Source of the DNA: an uncultured Sutterella sp.
GTDB lineage: Bacteria > Pseudomonadota > Gammaproteobacteria > Burkholderiales > Burkholderiaceae_F
Assembly (NCBI GenBank): GCA_900754475.1
Contig: CAAECY010000046.1
Location: forward strand, 8,345-72,344
DNA length: 64,000 nucleotides
Direction: 5' to 3'
This document shows, in pieces, positions 39,906 to 49,289 of this stretch; position 1 is the first letter of the stretch; every line of letters starts with the position of its first letter. The notes under the pieces are model-generated. The model did not search any database. It saw only the letters and a program-made list of their open reading frames with translations, and was not told the DNA's origin. Both the position numbers and the translations under genes were made by a program.

Positions 39906-40478
39906 TTACTTCACCCCGCGCGTGAGGCCCGTGGAACGGTCAGCCTTCGCAAGCGCCGCTTCGCCCGCTTCGTCGATCAGGGGTTCCGCGACTTCGCCCG
40001 CTTTTTCCGCTTCTTCGGCCTGCTGACGTTCCGCAACCGCGCGATGAATCATTTCAACGAAGCTCTCGGGGTCGTTCACGTTGAAGTACACCGACGCGAA
40101 GCGAATGTAGGCGATGATGTCGAGGCGCTTCAGCGCGTCGAGGACGAGCTCCCCGATGCGGCTCGCGCGGACTTCGCGCTCGCCCGTCAGAACGAGCACG
40201 CGTTCGATCTGGTCGACCGCTTCTTCGATGCGATCGGGCGAGACCGGGCGTTTGCGCAGAGCGAGCGCCATCGAGGCGCAGAGCTTCTTGCGGTCGTACT
40301 CCATGCGGGCGCCGCCCTTCTTGACGACGTACGGCATCGAAAAGGAAACGCGCTCGAACGTCGTAAAGCGTTTGCCGCATTTGGAGCATTGACGCCGACG
40401 CCGAATCACGGCTCCGGCGTCCGGAGCACGGGAATCGATCACGTTCGTGCTCGAGTGAAGACAGAAGGGACAACGCAT
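39906..40478 (-). CDS. nrdR: Transcriptional repressor NrdR
   Basis: Zinc-ribbon/ATP-cone repressor of ribonucleotide reductase genes. The 190-residue product starts MRCPFC and has the zinc ribbon Cys3/Cys6 and Cys31/Cys34 (CSKCGKRFTT), then the ATP-cone domain (about 47-137; VVKKGGARMEYDRKKL). It is about 40 residues longer than E. coli NrdR because of an Ala/Glu-rich C-terminal tail. It leads the nrdR-ribD-ribE unit, a widespread arrangement. Confidence 0.96.
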   Translation of the reverse strand: MRCPFCLHSSTNVIDSRAPDAGAVIRRRRQCSKCGKRFTTFERVSFSMPYVVKKGGARMEYDRKKLCASMALALRKRPVSPDRIEEAVDQIERVLVLTGEREVRASRIGELVLDALKRLDIIAYIRFASVYFNVNDPESFVEMIHRAVAERQQAEEAEKAGEVAEPLIDEAGEAALAKADRSTGLTRGVK

Positions 40479-40614
40479 GGGAAGGCTCCTGAGGTTGAGG
40501 GGGCGGAGAAAGTTTAGCGCATCGCCCCCGTCAAATACCACGGGTGGTGCGCGGACGGGGTGAAAACCCCAAAATTAGGATGGGTTGTGCCTCGAAACCC
40601 GTCCCCCGAATGCG

Positions 40615-40655
40615 ACCGAAGCGCGTGCGAACGGAGTTCGCAAACGCGCTTCGGT
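40615..40655. repeat. Long imperfect inverted repeat between glyA and nrdR
   Basis: ACCGAAGCGCGT plus GCGAA pairs with TTCGC plus ACGCGCTTCGGT, about 17 base pairs with a 2-nt bulge and a 5-nt loop. No T tract follows on either strand, so it is not a standard terminator. It lies about 100 nt after the glyA stop and 137 nt before nrdR. Confidence 0.7.
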
Positions 40656-40751
40656 AGGGGGTTTCGGCCTCGTCGGGCGCTTTCGGAGGCTTGCAATCAC
40701 GCTCCCTCAAGCGTCCTTACGAGACTCGTAGCAACTCGCAGGAGGCGCCCG

Positions 40752-42014
40752 TCAGACCGGCACGCCGTAGACGGGATGCGCGGCGGTGAGCTTCGCGACT
40801 TCCGCGCGCACGCGCTCGAGAACGGCTTCGTCTTCGGGCGCTTCGAGAAGGTCGACGATCAGGTTGCCCGTCTTGCGCACCTCTTCGGGCCCGAAGCCGC
40901 GCGTCGTCATGGCGGGCGTGCCGAGGCGGATGCCCGAGGTGACGAAGGGCTTTTCCGGGTCGTTCGGAATGGCGTTCTTGTTGACCGTGATGTGCGCGGC
41001 GTTGAGGAGCGTTTCGGCGGCTTTGCCGGTAATGCCGAGCGGGCGCAGGTCGACGAGCATCACGTGGCTTTCCGTGCGGCCCGAGACGATGCGCAGACCC
41101 CGCGCGACGAGCGTTTCCGCGAGCACGCGGGCGTTTTCGACGACGGCCGCCTGGTAGCTGCGGAATTCGGGCGTGAGCGCTTCGCCGAGCGCCACGGCCT
41201 TCGCGGCGATGACGTGCATGAGGGGGCCGCCCTGCGTGCCCGGGAAGACGGCGGAGTTGATTTTCTTTTCAAGCTCGGGACGCATGAAGATCATGCCCCC
41301 GCGCGGGCCGCGCAGCGTCTTGTGCGTGGTCGTCGTCACGATGTCGGCGTGACCGAAGGGCGTGGGATAAACCCCGGCCGCGACGAGCCCCGCGTAGTGG
41401 GCCATGTCCACCATGAGGAGCGCCCCCACGGAGTGCGCGATCTCGGCGAAGCGCTTGAAGTCGATCCTGAGCGAATACGCGGACGCCCCCGCCACGATGA
41501 GCTTGGGCTTTTCTTCCCGCGCAAGGCGCTCGAGCGCGTCGTAGTCGATCGCTTCGTCGGCGCCGAGCCCGTAGGGAACGGCGCGGTAGTAGCGGCCCGA
41601 GAGGTTGAGGTGCATCCCGTGCGTGAGGTGGCCGCCTTCGGCAAGCGACAGACCCAGAATCGTGTCGCCCGGCTCGAGGAGCCCGAAATAGACGGCGGCA
41701 TTGGCCTGTGCGCCCGAGTGCGGCTGCACGTTCACGGCCATTTCGACGCCCGCGGGCTCGCAAAAGAGGCGCTTCGCGCGTTCGATCGCGATCTTTTCGA
41801 CTTCGTCGACGTATTCGCAGCCGCCGTAGTAGCGCTTCCCGGGGTAGCCTTCCGCGTACTTGTTCGTGAGCACGCTCCCCTGAGCGCGCATCACGGCGGG
41901 CGAAGCGTAGTTTTCGCTCGCGATGAGTTCGATGTGATCTTCCTGACGGCGTCGTTCCGCCTCGATCCACTGCCAGACTTCGGCGTCTTCGTTTTCCAGC
42001 GACGTCTTGAACAT
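40752..42014 (-). CDS. glyA: Serine hydroxymethyltransferase GlyA
   Basis: PLP enzyme interconverting serine and glycine while charging tetrahydrofolate with a one-carbon unit. The 420-residue product has [11 protein letters not shown] near 30-40, the PLP-lysine motif [14 protein letters not shown] and [11 protein letters not shown]. The ATG at 42014 (MFKTSLEN) is preferred, with AAAGG 9 bp upstream; an ATG three codons earlier is too close to that ribosome site. It lies 49 bp after the PEBP gene. Confidence 0.97.
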   Translation of the reverse strand: MFKTSLENEDAEVWQWIEAERRRQEDHIELIASENYASPAVMRAQGSVLTNKYAEGYPGKRYYGGCEYVDEVEKIAIERAKRLFCEPAGVEMAVNVQPHSGAQANAAVYFGLLEPGDTILGLSLAEGGHLTHGMHLNLSGRYYRAVPYGLGADEAIDYDALERLAREEKPKLIVAGASAYSLRIDFKRFAEIAHSVGALLMVDMAHYAGLVAAGVYPTPFGHADIVTTTTHKTLRGPRGGMIFMRPELEKKINSAVFPGTQGGPLMHVIAAKAVALGEALTPEFRSYQAAVVENARVLAETLVARGLRIVSGRTESHVMLVDLRPLGITGKAAETLLNAAHITVNKNAIPNDPEKPFVTSGIRLGTPAMTTRGFGPEEVRKTGNLIVDLLEAPEDEAVLERVRAEVAKLTAAHPVYGVPV

Positions 42015-42063
42015 GGGAGTCATCCTTTCCCGAGAGCCTCGGGGAAAAAGTTGGAATGGAAAA

Positions 42064-42672
42064 TCAATGCGTCCCGGCGCGTTCGGCCAGGCGCGGGTTG
42101 AGCGAATAGAAGCCCTGCAGTTCCGAGCACGCGAGCACGTGCCCCTTCATCGCTTCGGCAACGTCGCTCCACGTGAAGACTTCGGGCAACTGAAGCTCGG
42201 CGTCGAGCGCCGCCACGATCCAGCGGTAGACGTGGTGACGCGAGTCGATCCCCGGAGGGCAGGGGCCGTCGTAGCCCGTACCGACCGCACCCGGTTCGAC
42301 GGGGTTCCCCCGGCTGTAGTCGTTGACGCCCGCAAGGCCGAAGCCCGGCGCGAGTTTCGAATCGTTCGAAAGCGCCCCTTCGGCGATTTCCGTCACCTCG
42401 GCGGGCACGTTCGCCTGCACCCAATGGACGAACCGGCGACGCGGCTGCCAGGCGGGGAGTTCCCCGTCGACGAGGTCGCCGAAATCGGTCGGCACGTCGT
42501 CGTCGAGGCACGCCACGACGTAGGCGCGCGTTCCCTCGGGAACCTTCGACCAGGCGAGGTGCGGATTGAGGTTGTCCGACGGGACGGTTTCGCCCGATTC
42601 CCCGAGGCGCCCGTAGGCGCAACGTTCGGGAATGCGCCCGCCTTGAGCGAGCGTCTTCGAATAGAGTTCCAT
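42064..42672 (-). CDS. YbhB/YbcL family (PEBP-like) protein
   Basis: Phosphatidylethanolamine-binding-protein fold; bacterial members have no firmly established role. The 202-residue product has the ligand-site segments [14 protein letters not shown] (DPDAP-like), [10 protein letters not shown] and [16 protein letters not shown], the PEBP signature. No signal peptide is seen, so it is probably cytoplasmic. GGAGG lies about 6 bp before the ATG at 42672. It is upstream of glyA on the same strand. Confidence 0.9.
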   Translation of the reverse strand: MELYSKTLAQGGRIPERCAYGRLGESGETVPSDNLNPHLAWSKVPEGTRAYVVACLDDDVPTDFGDLVDGELPAWQPRRRFVHWVQANVPAEVTEIAEGALSNDSKLAPGFGLAGVNDYSRGNPVEPGAVGTGYDGPCPPGIDSRHHVYRWIVAALDAELQLPEVFTWSDVAEAMKGHVLACSELQGFYSLNPRLAERAGTH

Positions 42673-42779
42673 GCAGGCCTCCAATGGTTGGTGAGGATCG
42701 CCTTTCAGTGTAGCGGCTCCGGAAGGAAACTCGACTACGCCGATCGTCCTAGGTCGGGCCGCAAAAGGACGAGAAGCGA

Positions 42780-42811
42780 AACGCCCCGAGTCCTTGCGGA
42801 ATCGGGGCGTT
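42780..42811 (-). terminator. Hairpin downstream of dtd, probable terminator
   Basis: AACGCCCCGA (42780-42789) pairs with TCGGGGCGTT (42802-42811). The minus strand continues TCGCTTCTCGTCCTTTT, a poor T tract. Confidence 0.55.
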
Positions 42812-42881
42812 GCGTCGTGTGCTCGGGGCACGGGTACGGCGTACGAAGGCCGAAGGCCGAAAGCCGGGGCTTCGGGTGGGT

Positions 42882-43328
42882 TTACGGCGCCCGATAGTCG
42901 AGCAGGAACGTGGCGGGGCCGTCGTTGAGAAGCGACACCCGCATGTGTTCGCCGAACTCACCCGTTTCGGTCTTCACGCCTTCGGCGCGCAGCGCTTCGA
43001 CGTACGCGTCGAAGAGAGAGCGCGCTTCGTCGGGCGGGGCCGCGTTCGAGAAGCTCGGGCGATTGCCCGAAAGGCAGTCGGCCGCGAGCGTGAACTGGGA
43101 GACTGCAAGCACCGAGCCGCCCGTATCGAGGATCGAGCGGTTCATGCGGTCGTTTTCGTCGGAAAAGACGCGCAGCTTCGCGGTCTTGCGGGCCGCCTTG
43201 GCGACGAGCTCGGGCGTGTCGCCGGGCTCCGCACAGACGAGCGCGAGAAAGCCCCCGTCCGTGCGTCCGACGATGCGCTCCCGCACCTCGACCGACGCGA
43301 AGGTTACGCGTTGAAGTACGATCCGCAC
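42882..43328 (-). CDS. dtd: D-aminoacyl-tRNA deacylase
   Basis: Proofreading enzyme that removes D-amino acids (and glycine from tRNA-Ala) mischarged on tRNA. The 148-residue product begins MRIVLQRV and has the two active-site motifs SQFTLAADC (SQxxL) and NDGPATFLLD (the cross-subunit GP motif; here NDGPAT). It starts 7 bp after tyrS, a fitting pair since TyrRS can charge D-Tyr. Confidence 0.97.
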   Translation of the reverse strand: MRIVLQRVTFASVEVRERIVGRTDGGFLALVCAEPGDTPELVAKAARKTAKLRVFSDENDRMNRSILDTGGSVLAVSQFTLAADCLSGNRPSFSNAAPPDEARSLFDAYVEALRAEGVKTETGEFGEHMRVSLLNDGPATFLLDYRAP

Positions 43329-43335
43329 GGCGCTT

Positions 43336-44592
43336 TTACTTCACCGTGACGCGCGCCCACTTGCGCTTGCCGACCTGGAGCACGAAGTTCGCGCCCGCGG
43401 CGATCTTGAGACCGCGGTCGGTCACGACTTCGCCGTCGATGCGAACGGCGCGGCCGTCGACGTTGCGGAAGGCTTCGCTGTTGGAAGGCGCGAAATTCAC
43501 CGCCTTGATGAGCGCCGCAATGCCGATTTCGCCCGCCGGAGCTTCCACCGTCACTTCGGGCATGTCGGTCGGCATCGCGCCCGCACGGAAGCGGTTCACG
43601 AATTCGGCTTCGGCCGCATCCGCGGCGCTCGCCGTGTGGAAGCGCGTGACGATTTCCTTCGCGAGGAGCACCTTCACGTCGCGGGGATTGCGCCCTTCGG
43701 CGCATTCCTTCTTGAAGCGGGCGATTTCTTCGTTGCCGCGCAGCGACAGGAGGTCGTACCAGTTCCACATCAAGTCGTCGGAAATCGACATGACCTTGCC
43801 GAACATGTCGTTGGGCGCGTCCGTGATGCCGATGTAGTTGTGCTTGCTCTTACTCATCTTGACGACGCCGTCCAGACCCACGAGCAGAGGCATCGTCAGC
43901 ACGCACTGCGGTTCCTGACCGTACTGGCGCTGGAGTTCGCGACCGACGAGGAGGTTGAAGCGCTGGTCCGAGCCGCCGAGTTCGAGGTCGGCCTTGAGCG
44001 CCACCGAGTCGTAGCCCTGCATGAGGGGGTAGAGGAGCTCGTGCATCGCGATCGGAGCCTGTTCGGCCCAACGCTTCGCGAAGTCGTCGCGTTCGAGAAG
44101 GCGCGCAAGCGTGTAGCGGCTCGCGAGCTGGATGAGGCCCACGGACCCGAGCGGGTTGCACCACTCGGAGTTGTAGCGCACTTCGGTGCGATCGAGGTCG
44201 AGCACGAGACCGGCCTGGTTGAGGTAGGTCTGCGCGTTCGTTTCGATCTGTTCGCGCGAGAGCGGCGGACGGGTCGCGTTGCGGCCCGAAGGATCGCCGA
44301 TCGCGGCCGTGAAGTCGCCCACGAGGAAGATCACCGTGTGACCGAGGTCCTGGAGCTGACGGAGTTTGTTGAGCACCACCGTGTGGCCGACGTGGATGTC
44401 GGGCGCCGTCGGGTCGAGCCCGAGCTTGCAGCGCAGCGGCACGCCCGTCGCCTTCGAGCGGGCGAGCTTTTGTTCGAACTCTTCCTCGATCAGGAAGGTG
44501 TCGGTGCCGCGGCGGATGAGAGCCATCGCTTCGCGGATGTCGTCGGTCACCGGGTAGAGCGGAGCGGCCGACGGTTTCTTTTCCTCAGTCAT
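43336..44592 (-). CDS. tyrS: Tyrosyl-tRNA synthetase TyrS
   Basis: Class I synthetase charging tRNA-Tyr. The 418-residue product has the HVGH (HIGH-like) motif in DIHVGHTVV, the KMSKS motif in [13 protein letters not shown], and a C-terminal S4-like RNA-binding domain (about 355-418; [12 protein letters not shown]). It is the TyrRZ-like type with the HVGH signature. AAAGGAA precedes the ATG at 44592, preferred over a longer upstream frame. tyrS and the M23 peptidase gene diverge from a shared 198-bp region. Confidence 0.97.
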   Translation of the reverse strand: MTEEKKPSAAPLYPVTDDIREAMALIRRGTDTFLIEEEFEQKLARSKATGVPLRCKLGLDPTAPDIHVGHTVVLNKLRQLQDLGHTVIFLVGDFTAAIGDPSGRNATRPPLSREQIETNAQTYLNQAGLVLDLDRTEVRYNSEWCNPLGSVGLIQLASRYTLARLLERDDFAKRWAEQAPIAMHELLYPLMQGYDSVALKADLELGGSDQRFNLLVGRELQRQYGQEPQCVLTMPLLVGLDGVVKMSKSKHNYIGITDAPNDMFGKVMSISDDLMWNWYDLLSLRGNEEIARFKKECAEGRNPRDVKVLLAKEIVTRFHTASAADAAEAEFVNRFRAGAMPTDMPEVTVEAPAGEIGIAALIKAVNFAPSNSEAFRNVDGRAVRIDGEVVTDRGLKIAAGANFVLQVGKRKWARVTVK

Positions 44593-44756
44593 CGTCAATT
44601 CCTTTCGGTTGAATCGGCGCAGGGACTCCCTCCGAGAGCCGCCGCGCGGTTCGCTCGCCCGTCGGGCGGGCAAACGGCAACGCCCGAAGGCGCGGGTCCC
44701 GAAATTTTAGCCCAAACGCGTCGCCCTCCCCGCGAAACCGCCGAACGGATCTCCTC

Positions 44757-44762
44757 TACAAT
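44757..44762 (+). promoter_or_regulatory. Candidate -10 element (TACAAT) of the M23 peptidase-anmK operon
   Basis: TACAAT overlaps an in-frame ATG at 44761, implying transcription starts at about 44769. The real start codon would then be the ATG at 44791. No clear -35 is visible. Confidence 0.45.
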
Positions 44763-44790
44763 GCCCGATGTTTTCTCGCGCCGCTTTACC

Positions 44791-46326
44791 ATGACATCCC
44801 CAACCCTTGTCGCCGCTTCGTTGCGCGGCCTCGGCCGCTCGTTTCTGCATTGGCAGCGGGGCTTTGCCGCGCGCCGCCGTTTCCCGCTCGTTCGAGCCCG
44901 AAACCGCCTGCTCGCGCTCGGCGGCCTGATTGCGTTCGCCGTCGGCGGCACGGTGTTCGCGCTCCATGCGGGCCCCGAGTTGCGAGGCGTCCCCGCCCCC
45001 GCAACTACGGTGGTCGAACCCGTGGAGCTTGCGGGGCTGCGCGATTCGCTCCGGGCGCTCGCCGCGAACGTCCCCGTCGAGACGCGCTTTGCGGTGCTCG
45101 AAACGGGTGACACCCTTACGACGCTCTTCGCGCGCTTAGGTCTCACCGACACGGAAGCGCTTCGCTTCCTGCGCTCCTCCCCCAAGACCCGTCCCTTCGT
45201 GCACCCGCAGCCTGGTCAGTTCGTGACGGCAGGCGTTTTTGAGGACGGTCGCATCGCCTTTTTGCACCTCTACATGGAAGGCCCCCACGACGCCGACTCG
45301 CGCCGCGTCGAAATCCGCCGCGAGGGAACGATCTTTACGGCCTCGGTCGAGCCCTTCGTCTATTCGACCACCGACGAACTCGTCTCGGGGACGGTCGGCC
45401 GCTCGACGGCCGCCACGGTGAAGGCGCTCGGCATCCCCGAAGAGGTCGCCGACCAACTGCCCCTCGTCTGGGAGGGCGCAAACGACCCGATCGCCCGACT
45501 CCGCGCGGGCGACACGCTCCGACTCATCTACGAAAAGAAGTACGCCGACGGCCACTTCGTGCGTAACGGGCGGCTTCTCGCCATCGAAACCGTGCGCGGC
45601 TCCGTCGTCGACGAAGCGTTCCTCTACGCGGGCGCGCGCTCCGAGGGTTTCTATACGATCGACGGGCGCTCGGCCTCGCAAACCTTCATGCGCATTCCGC
45701 TCGACGTGAAGGACGTGAGTTCGGAGTTTTCGCCCCTGAGGCGCCACCCGGTGACGGGCGTTCTGCGCGCCCACAACGGCACGGACCTGCGCGCCCCGAC
45801 GGGCTCGCGCATTTTCGCCGCCGCCGACGGCGTCATCGAGCGCGTTTCCTACGAAGCGCGCGGCTACGGCCACTACGTGAAAATCGACCACGGGCTCGGC
45901 CGCACGACGCTCTACGCCCACATGTCGAAGGTGGCGCGCGGGCTGCGTTCGGGTCAGCGCGTCGAAAAGGGCCAGGTGATCGGCTACGTCGGGATGACGG
46001 GTTTGGCCACGGGGCCGCACCTGCACTACGAACTCATGATCGACGGCGTGCAGATCAATCCGAAGACGGCCGACCTGCCCGACACGGAAAATCTCTCCCC
46101 CTACCAGACGGCGCAGTTGCGTGCCCTGGCGGCGCCGCTCCTCGAGCGCTTCGAAGAAGCCGCCCGTGCCGAAGGGGCGATAAGCCCCGGAGAGCTCAAG
46201 CGCGCCGCCGCGCTCGCGCGCGCCGAAGAGCTGCGACGCGAGGAAGAAGAGACGCTGCGCGAAGAGCGCGAAGCGGCCGCCAAAAAATCCGAAAAGCCCG
46301 AAAAGTCCGGGGAGAAGACGAAGTGA
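44791..46326 (+). CDS. M23 family peptidoglycan DD-endopeptidase (MepM/YebA-like)
   Basis: Zinc endopeptidase that opens peptide cross-links to allow cell-wall growth. The 511-residue product has a cytoplasmic basic N-terminus, one transmembrane helix (about 38-58), an OapA/LysM-like region (LETGDTLTTLFARLGL), then a LytM domain with His328/Asp332 in AHNGTDLR and His410-x-His412 in GPHLHYE. The tail after about 450 is Glu/Arg/Lys-rich and probably a charged helix. An ATG ten codons upstream (44761) is also in frame but overlaps the putative -10. It overlaps anmK by GTGA, and this pair with tyrS opposite is a familiar betaproteobacterial layout. Confidence 0.92.
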   Translation: MTSPTLVAASLRGLGRSFLHWQRGFAARRRFPLVRARNRLLALGGLIAFAVGGTVFALHAGPELRGVPAPATTVVEPVELAGLRDSLRALAANVPVETRFAVLETGDTLTTLFARLGLTDTEALRFLRSSPKTRPFVHPQPGQFVTAGVFEDGRIAFLHLYMEGPHDADSRRVEIRREGTIFTASVEPFVYSTTDELVSGTVGRSTAATVKALGIPEEVADQLPLVWEGANDPIARLRAGDTLRLIYEKKYADGHFVRNGRLLAIETVRGSVVDEAFLYAGARSEGFYTIDGRSASQTFMRIPLDVKDVSSEFSPLRRHPVTGVLRAHNGTDLRAPTGSRIFAAADGVIERVSYEARGYGHYVKIDHGLGRTTLYAHMSKVARGLRSGQRVEKGQVIGYVGMTGLATGPHLHYELMIDGVQINPKTADLPDTENLSPYQTAQLRALAAPLLERFEEAARAEGAISPGELKRAAALARAEELRREEEETLREEREAAAKKSEKPEKSGEKTK

Positions 46327-47429
46327 TCACGATCGGTTTGATGTCGGGCACGAGTCTCGACGGGGTCGACGCCGTTGCGGTCGACTTCGAAGAGAATCGC
46401 ATGCAACTTCTCGGGCGCGCTCACGCGCCTTTTGCGCCCGAGTTGCGCTCGGAACTCCTCGCGCTCGCCCTCGGGTGCGAGAACGAAATCGAACGCATGG
46501 GCGACGCCTCCCGAGGCCTGGCCGAAGCGTACGCCCTCGCCGTAGAACGGCTTCTTGCGCAAACGCACCTCGCGCGCGAAGACGTCGCCGCCCTCGGCGC
46601 GCACGGACAAACGATCCGTCATCGGCCCGAGCGGGGCTTTACGGTGCAGCTCAACTACCCGGCACTGCTTGCGGAACTCACGGGGATCGACGTCGTCGCC
46701 GACTTTCGCTCCCGGGACGTGGCGGCAGGCGGCGAAGGCGCTCCGCTCGTTCCCGCCTTTCACGCCGAAAGGTTTCGTACGCATTTCCCTCGCGCCCTTC
46801 TCAATATCGGCGGCATCGCCAACGCGACGCTGCTTCCGGCGCTCGGGGACGCGACGCCCGTTTCGGGGTTCGACACGGGCCCGGGGAACATGCTCCTTGA
46901 CGCGTGGATGTCGGAAGCCTTCGGGCGACTATTCGACGAAGACGGCCGTACGGCGGCCGAGGGGCGCGTCGTCGAGCCCCTCCTCGAAGCCTTTCTCGAC
47001 GAACCCTATTTCCGACTTCCGCCCCCGAAATCAACGGGGCGCGAGCGCTTCGACTTCGCGTGGCTCGAAGCGCGCCTCCTCAAGCTCGATCCCCGTCGAA
47101 CGCTCGACCCCCGGGACGTTGCCGCCACGGTGACGGAACTCACCGCCCTTACCGCCGCACGCGCGATCCTCGAAACGCAGCCCGACACCGCGGAGGTGCT
47201 CCTCTGCGGCGGAGGAGCGCTCAACCCCACATTGAGAACGCGCCTTGCGGCGCACCTGCCCGGCGTTCGCGTCACCGATACGGGCGAATACGGGCTTGAC
47301 CCCATGGAGGTCGAGGGCGCCGCGTTTGCGTGGCTTGCGCGCATGTTCCTTTTGCGCCTCCCCGGAAACCTGCCCGCCGTCACGAGCGCTCGCGGTCCCC
47401 GGATTCTCGGCTGCTGGTACCCGGCCTGA
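46323..47429 (+). CDS. anmK: Anhydro-N-acetylmuramic acid kinase AnmK
   Basis: Phosphorylates and hydrolyses 1,6-anhydro-MurNAc to MurNAc-6-phosphate in cell-wall recycling. The 368-residue product has the ATP-binding LMSGTSLDGVD at 6-16, the LGAHGQTIRH and VVADFRSRDVAAGGEGAPL motifs and LCGGGALNP near the C-terminus. The start is a GTG overlapping the M23 gene stop (GTGA), with GGGGAG upstream. Coupling a cross-link hydrolase with a muropeptide-recycling kinase is functionally consistent. Confidence 0.97.
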   Translation: MITIGLMSGTSLDGVDAVAVDFEENRMQLLGRAHAPFAPELRSELLALALGCENEIERMGDASRGLAEAYALAVERLLAQTHLAREDVAALGAHGQTIRHRPERGFTVQLNYPALLAELTGIDVVADFRSRDVAAGGEGAPLVPAFHAERFRTHFPRALLNIGGIANATLLPALGDATPVSGFDTGPGNMLLDAWMSEAFGRLFDEDGRTAAEGRVVEPLLEAFLDEPYFRLPPPKSTGRERFDFAWLEARLLKLDPRRTLDPRDVAATVTELTALTAARAILETQPDTAEVLLCGGGALNPTLRTRLAAHLPGVRVTDTGEYGLDPMEVEGAAFAWLARMFLLRLPGNLPAVTSARGPRILGCWYPA

Positions 47430-47445
47430 GCACGGAACGTGATTG

Positions 47446-47480
47446 AAAAAAAGCCGCGGACGTCGAGTCCGCGGCCTTTT
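47446..47480. terminator. Bidirectional terminator between anmK and erpA
   Basis: GCCGCGGAC (47453-47461) pairs with GTCCGCGGC (47467-47475); TTTT follows on the plus strand and seven T on the minus strand. It ends both convergent genes. Confidence 0.9.
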
Positions 47481-47522
47481 CGCATTGCGTGGCAGTCGTG
47501 CCGTTCGGTCGAGTTCGGAAAC

Positions 47523-47906
47523 TCAAACCCCGAACGAAGAACCGCACCCGCACGTCGTCACGGCGTTCGGGTTGTCGATCACGAACTGTTCGCCCGAGAG
47601 GCTTTCCTTGTAGTCGATCTTGGCGCCGACAAGGTACTGGTAGCTCATCGAGTCGATGAGGAGCGTCACGCCGCCCTTTTCCATCACGGCGTCGTCGGGG
47701 TTCTGCACTTCATCGAACGTGAAGCCGTACTGGAAACCCGCGCAACCGCCGCCCTGCACGAAGACGCGCAGCTTCAGGTTGGGGTTGCCTTCTTCGTCCA
47801 TGAGGCTCTTCACCTTCGCGACGGCGGCGTCCGTGAAGTTGATGGGATCGGGAATGAGCTCCGGAACGTCTTCGGTCGGAGCGGTGGTGTTCATTTCTTC
47901 CGTCAT
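47523..47906 (-). CDS. erpA: Iron-sulfur cluster insertion protein ErpA
   Basis: A-type carrier that delivers Fe-S clusters to apo-proteins, including those of isoprenoid synthesis. The 127-residue product has the three conserved cysteines Cys55 (GGGCAGFQY), Cys119 and Cys121 (TTCGCGSSF). AAGGAAT stands about 11 bp before the ATG at 47906; an internal ATG (MNTT) four codons later is possible. The N-terminal 20 residues are an acidic extension. Position near rpsI-rplM is typical of Burkholderiales. Confidence 0.96.
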   Translation of the reverse strand: MTEEMNTTAPTEDVPELIPDPINFTDAAVAKVKSLMDEEGNPNLKLRVFVQGGGCAGFQYGFTFDEVQNPDDAVMEKGGVTLLIDSMSYQYLVGAKIDYKESLSGEQFVIDNPNAVTTCGCGSSFGV

Positions 47907-48073
47907 GCTTGCGAATTCCTTCTGCGTGCGGGACCCGCGCGGGGTCCCCAACGGGGTGATGCGACGTCGATCGATCGAAGTCGAACCACCGAAAAAATCA
48001 GGATTCAATCGTACACGAAATCCCTCGGTCCGCGCGAGAGTCTCTGAGGGGTTTCAACGGCCGACATGCAACG

Positions 48074-48110
48074 AAAAAAACGCCGCACCCCGACTTCGGG
48101 ATACGGCGTT
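48074..48110 (-). terminator. Intrinsic terminator of rplM-rpsI
   Basis: AACGCCG (48079-48085) pairs with CGGCGTT (48104-48110) around an inner CCCGA/TCGGG arm; the minus strand ends in seven T. Confidence 0.9.
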
Positions 48111-48170
48111 TTCGAGGCTTGTCGACGGATCGGATTCGAAAGATCCGATCCGCGAGAGCACGAGGTCCGA

Positions 48171-48563
48171 TTAGCGCTTGCTGAACTGCTTGGCGCGGCG
48201 GGCCTTGCGGAGACCAACCTTCTTACGTTCGACTTCGCGGGCGTCGCGCGTGACGAGGCCGGCGTTCGACAGAACGGACTTGAGGCCTTCATCGTAGTCG
48301 ATGAGGGCGCGCGTGATGCCGTGACGGATGGCGCCGGCCTGGCCGGATTCGCCGCCGCCGTGAACGTTCACGGTGATGTCAAACGTTTCGACGTTTTCCG
48401 TGAGTTCGAGCGGCTGCATGACGACCATGCGGCCCGTTTCGCGGTTGAAGTACTGTTCGAGCGAGCGACCGTTGATCACGATCTTGCCGGTACCGCGCTT
48501 AATGAAGACGCGAGCGACCGAGCTCTTGCGACGGCCGGTGCCGTAGTTGTAGTTGCCGATCAT
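48171..48563 (-). CDS. rpsI: 30S ribosomal protein S9
   Basis: Small-subunit protein whose C-terminal tail contacts the P-site tRNA. The 130-residue product has the [12 protein letters not shown] opening, the central [16 protein letters not shown] and the basic tail ending RAKQFSKR, which is the universal S9 end. It follows rplM by 14 bp; both form the standard L13-S9 operon. Confidence 0.99.
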   Translation of the reverse strand: MIGNYNYGTGRRKSSVARVFIKRGTGKIVINGRSLEQYFNRETGRMVVMQPLELTENVETFDITVNVHGGGESGQAGAIRHGITRALIDYDEGLKSVLSNAGLVTRDAREVERKKVGLRKARRAKQFSKR

Positions 48564-48577
48564 CTTTCAAGCCTTTA

Positions 48578-49006
48578 TTAGAGGTCGAGGACCTTGGGTT
48601 GCTGGGCGGTGTGCGGGTGTTCGGCACCGGCGTAGATCTTGAGCTTCTTGATCATGGCGTAGCCGAGGGGGCCCTTCGGAAGCATGCCCTTGACGGCGAT
48701 TTCGAGCGCGCGGCCCGGGTGCTTCGCCTGCATTTCCTTGAAGGTCGTTTCGTAGATGCCGCCGGGGTAGCCCGTGTGGCGGTAGTACGTCTTCTTGCCC
48801 GCCTTTTCAGCGGAGAGAACGAGCTTGTCGGCGTTCACGACGACGATGAAGTCGCCCGTGTCGACGTGGGGCGTGTATTCGGGCTTGTGCTTGCCACGAA
48901 GGCGCAGAGCGATTTCCGCGGCGAGGCGGCCGAGCACCTTTTCACTGGCATCGACCACGAACCAGTCGCGCTTAACCTCAAGCGGCTTGGCCGAGAAGGT
49001 CTTCAT
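48578..49006 (-). CDS. rplM: 50S ribosomal protein L13
   Basis: Early-assembling large-subunit protein. The 142-residue product has [16 protein letters not shown], the [16 protein letters not shown] core, and [10 protein letters not shown] near the C-terminus. It heads the rplM-rpsI operon. In several bacteria L13 represses its own operon through the mRNA leader; the 85-90 nt leader here contains GC-rich potential stems but I cannot assign a known motif. Confidence 0.99.
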   Translation of the reverse strand: MKTFSAKPLEVKRDWFVVDASEKVLGRLAAEIALRLRGKHKPEYTPHVDTGDFIVVVNADKLVLSAEKAGKKTYYRHTGYPGGIYETTFKEMQAKHPGRALEIAVKGMLPKGPLGYAMIKKLKIYAGAEHPHTAQQPKVLDL

Positions 49007-49098
49007 TGCGTTTCACCTAATTGGTTGCTGTTGACAGGTTCGCACGCCGGCGGATGGCGCCGCCACAACGGGTGCGTTTCCTGCAACGAAAACTAAAA

Positions 49099-49128
49099 CG
49101 ATAGGATCTGCGTCGGAGCAGCCGTCAA
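49099..49128 (-). promoter_or_regulatory. Probable sigma-70 promoter of rplM-rpsI
   Basis: Minus strand: -35 TTGACG (49123-49128), 18-bp spacer, -10 CTATCG (49099-49104). It would give a leader of roughly 85-90 nt. Confidence 0.55.
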
Positions 49129-49289
49129 CGACCGCGCTTCCTCCGTGATCCCGAGAACAGTTTGGTATACCGACTCCACGCAGTTCGCGGCGCCAGTGGA
49201 AAATGATGGGGAAGCAATCCGCGACGCAAAGTCAGGGTGCGGATTTTATCTCAAGGTCTCTCGGATGTCCACCGAAAGGGCCGATTTTT

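Noticed and set aside
43636..44760. N-terminal extension of the M23 peptidase by 375 codons
   Set aside because: This stretch is antisense to tyrS; the peptidase has a proper membrane-anchor start at 44791 (or 44761).
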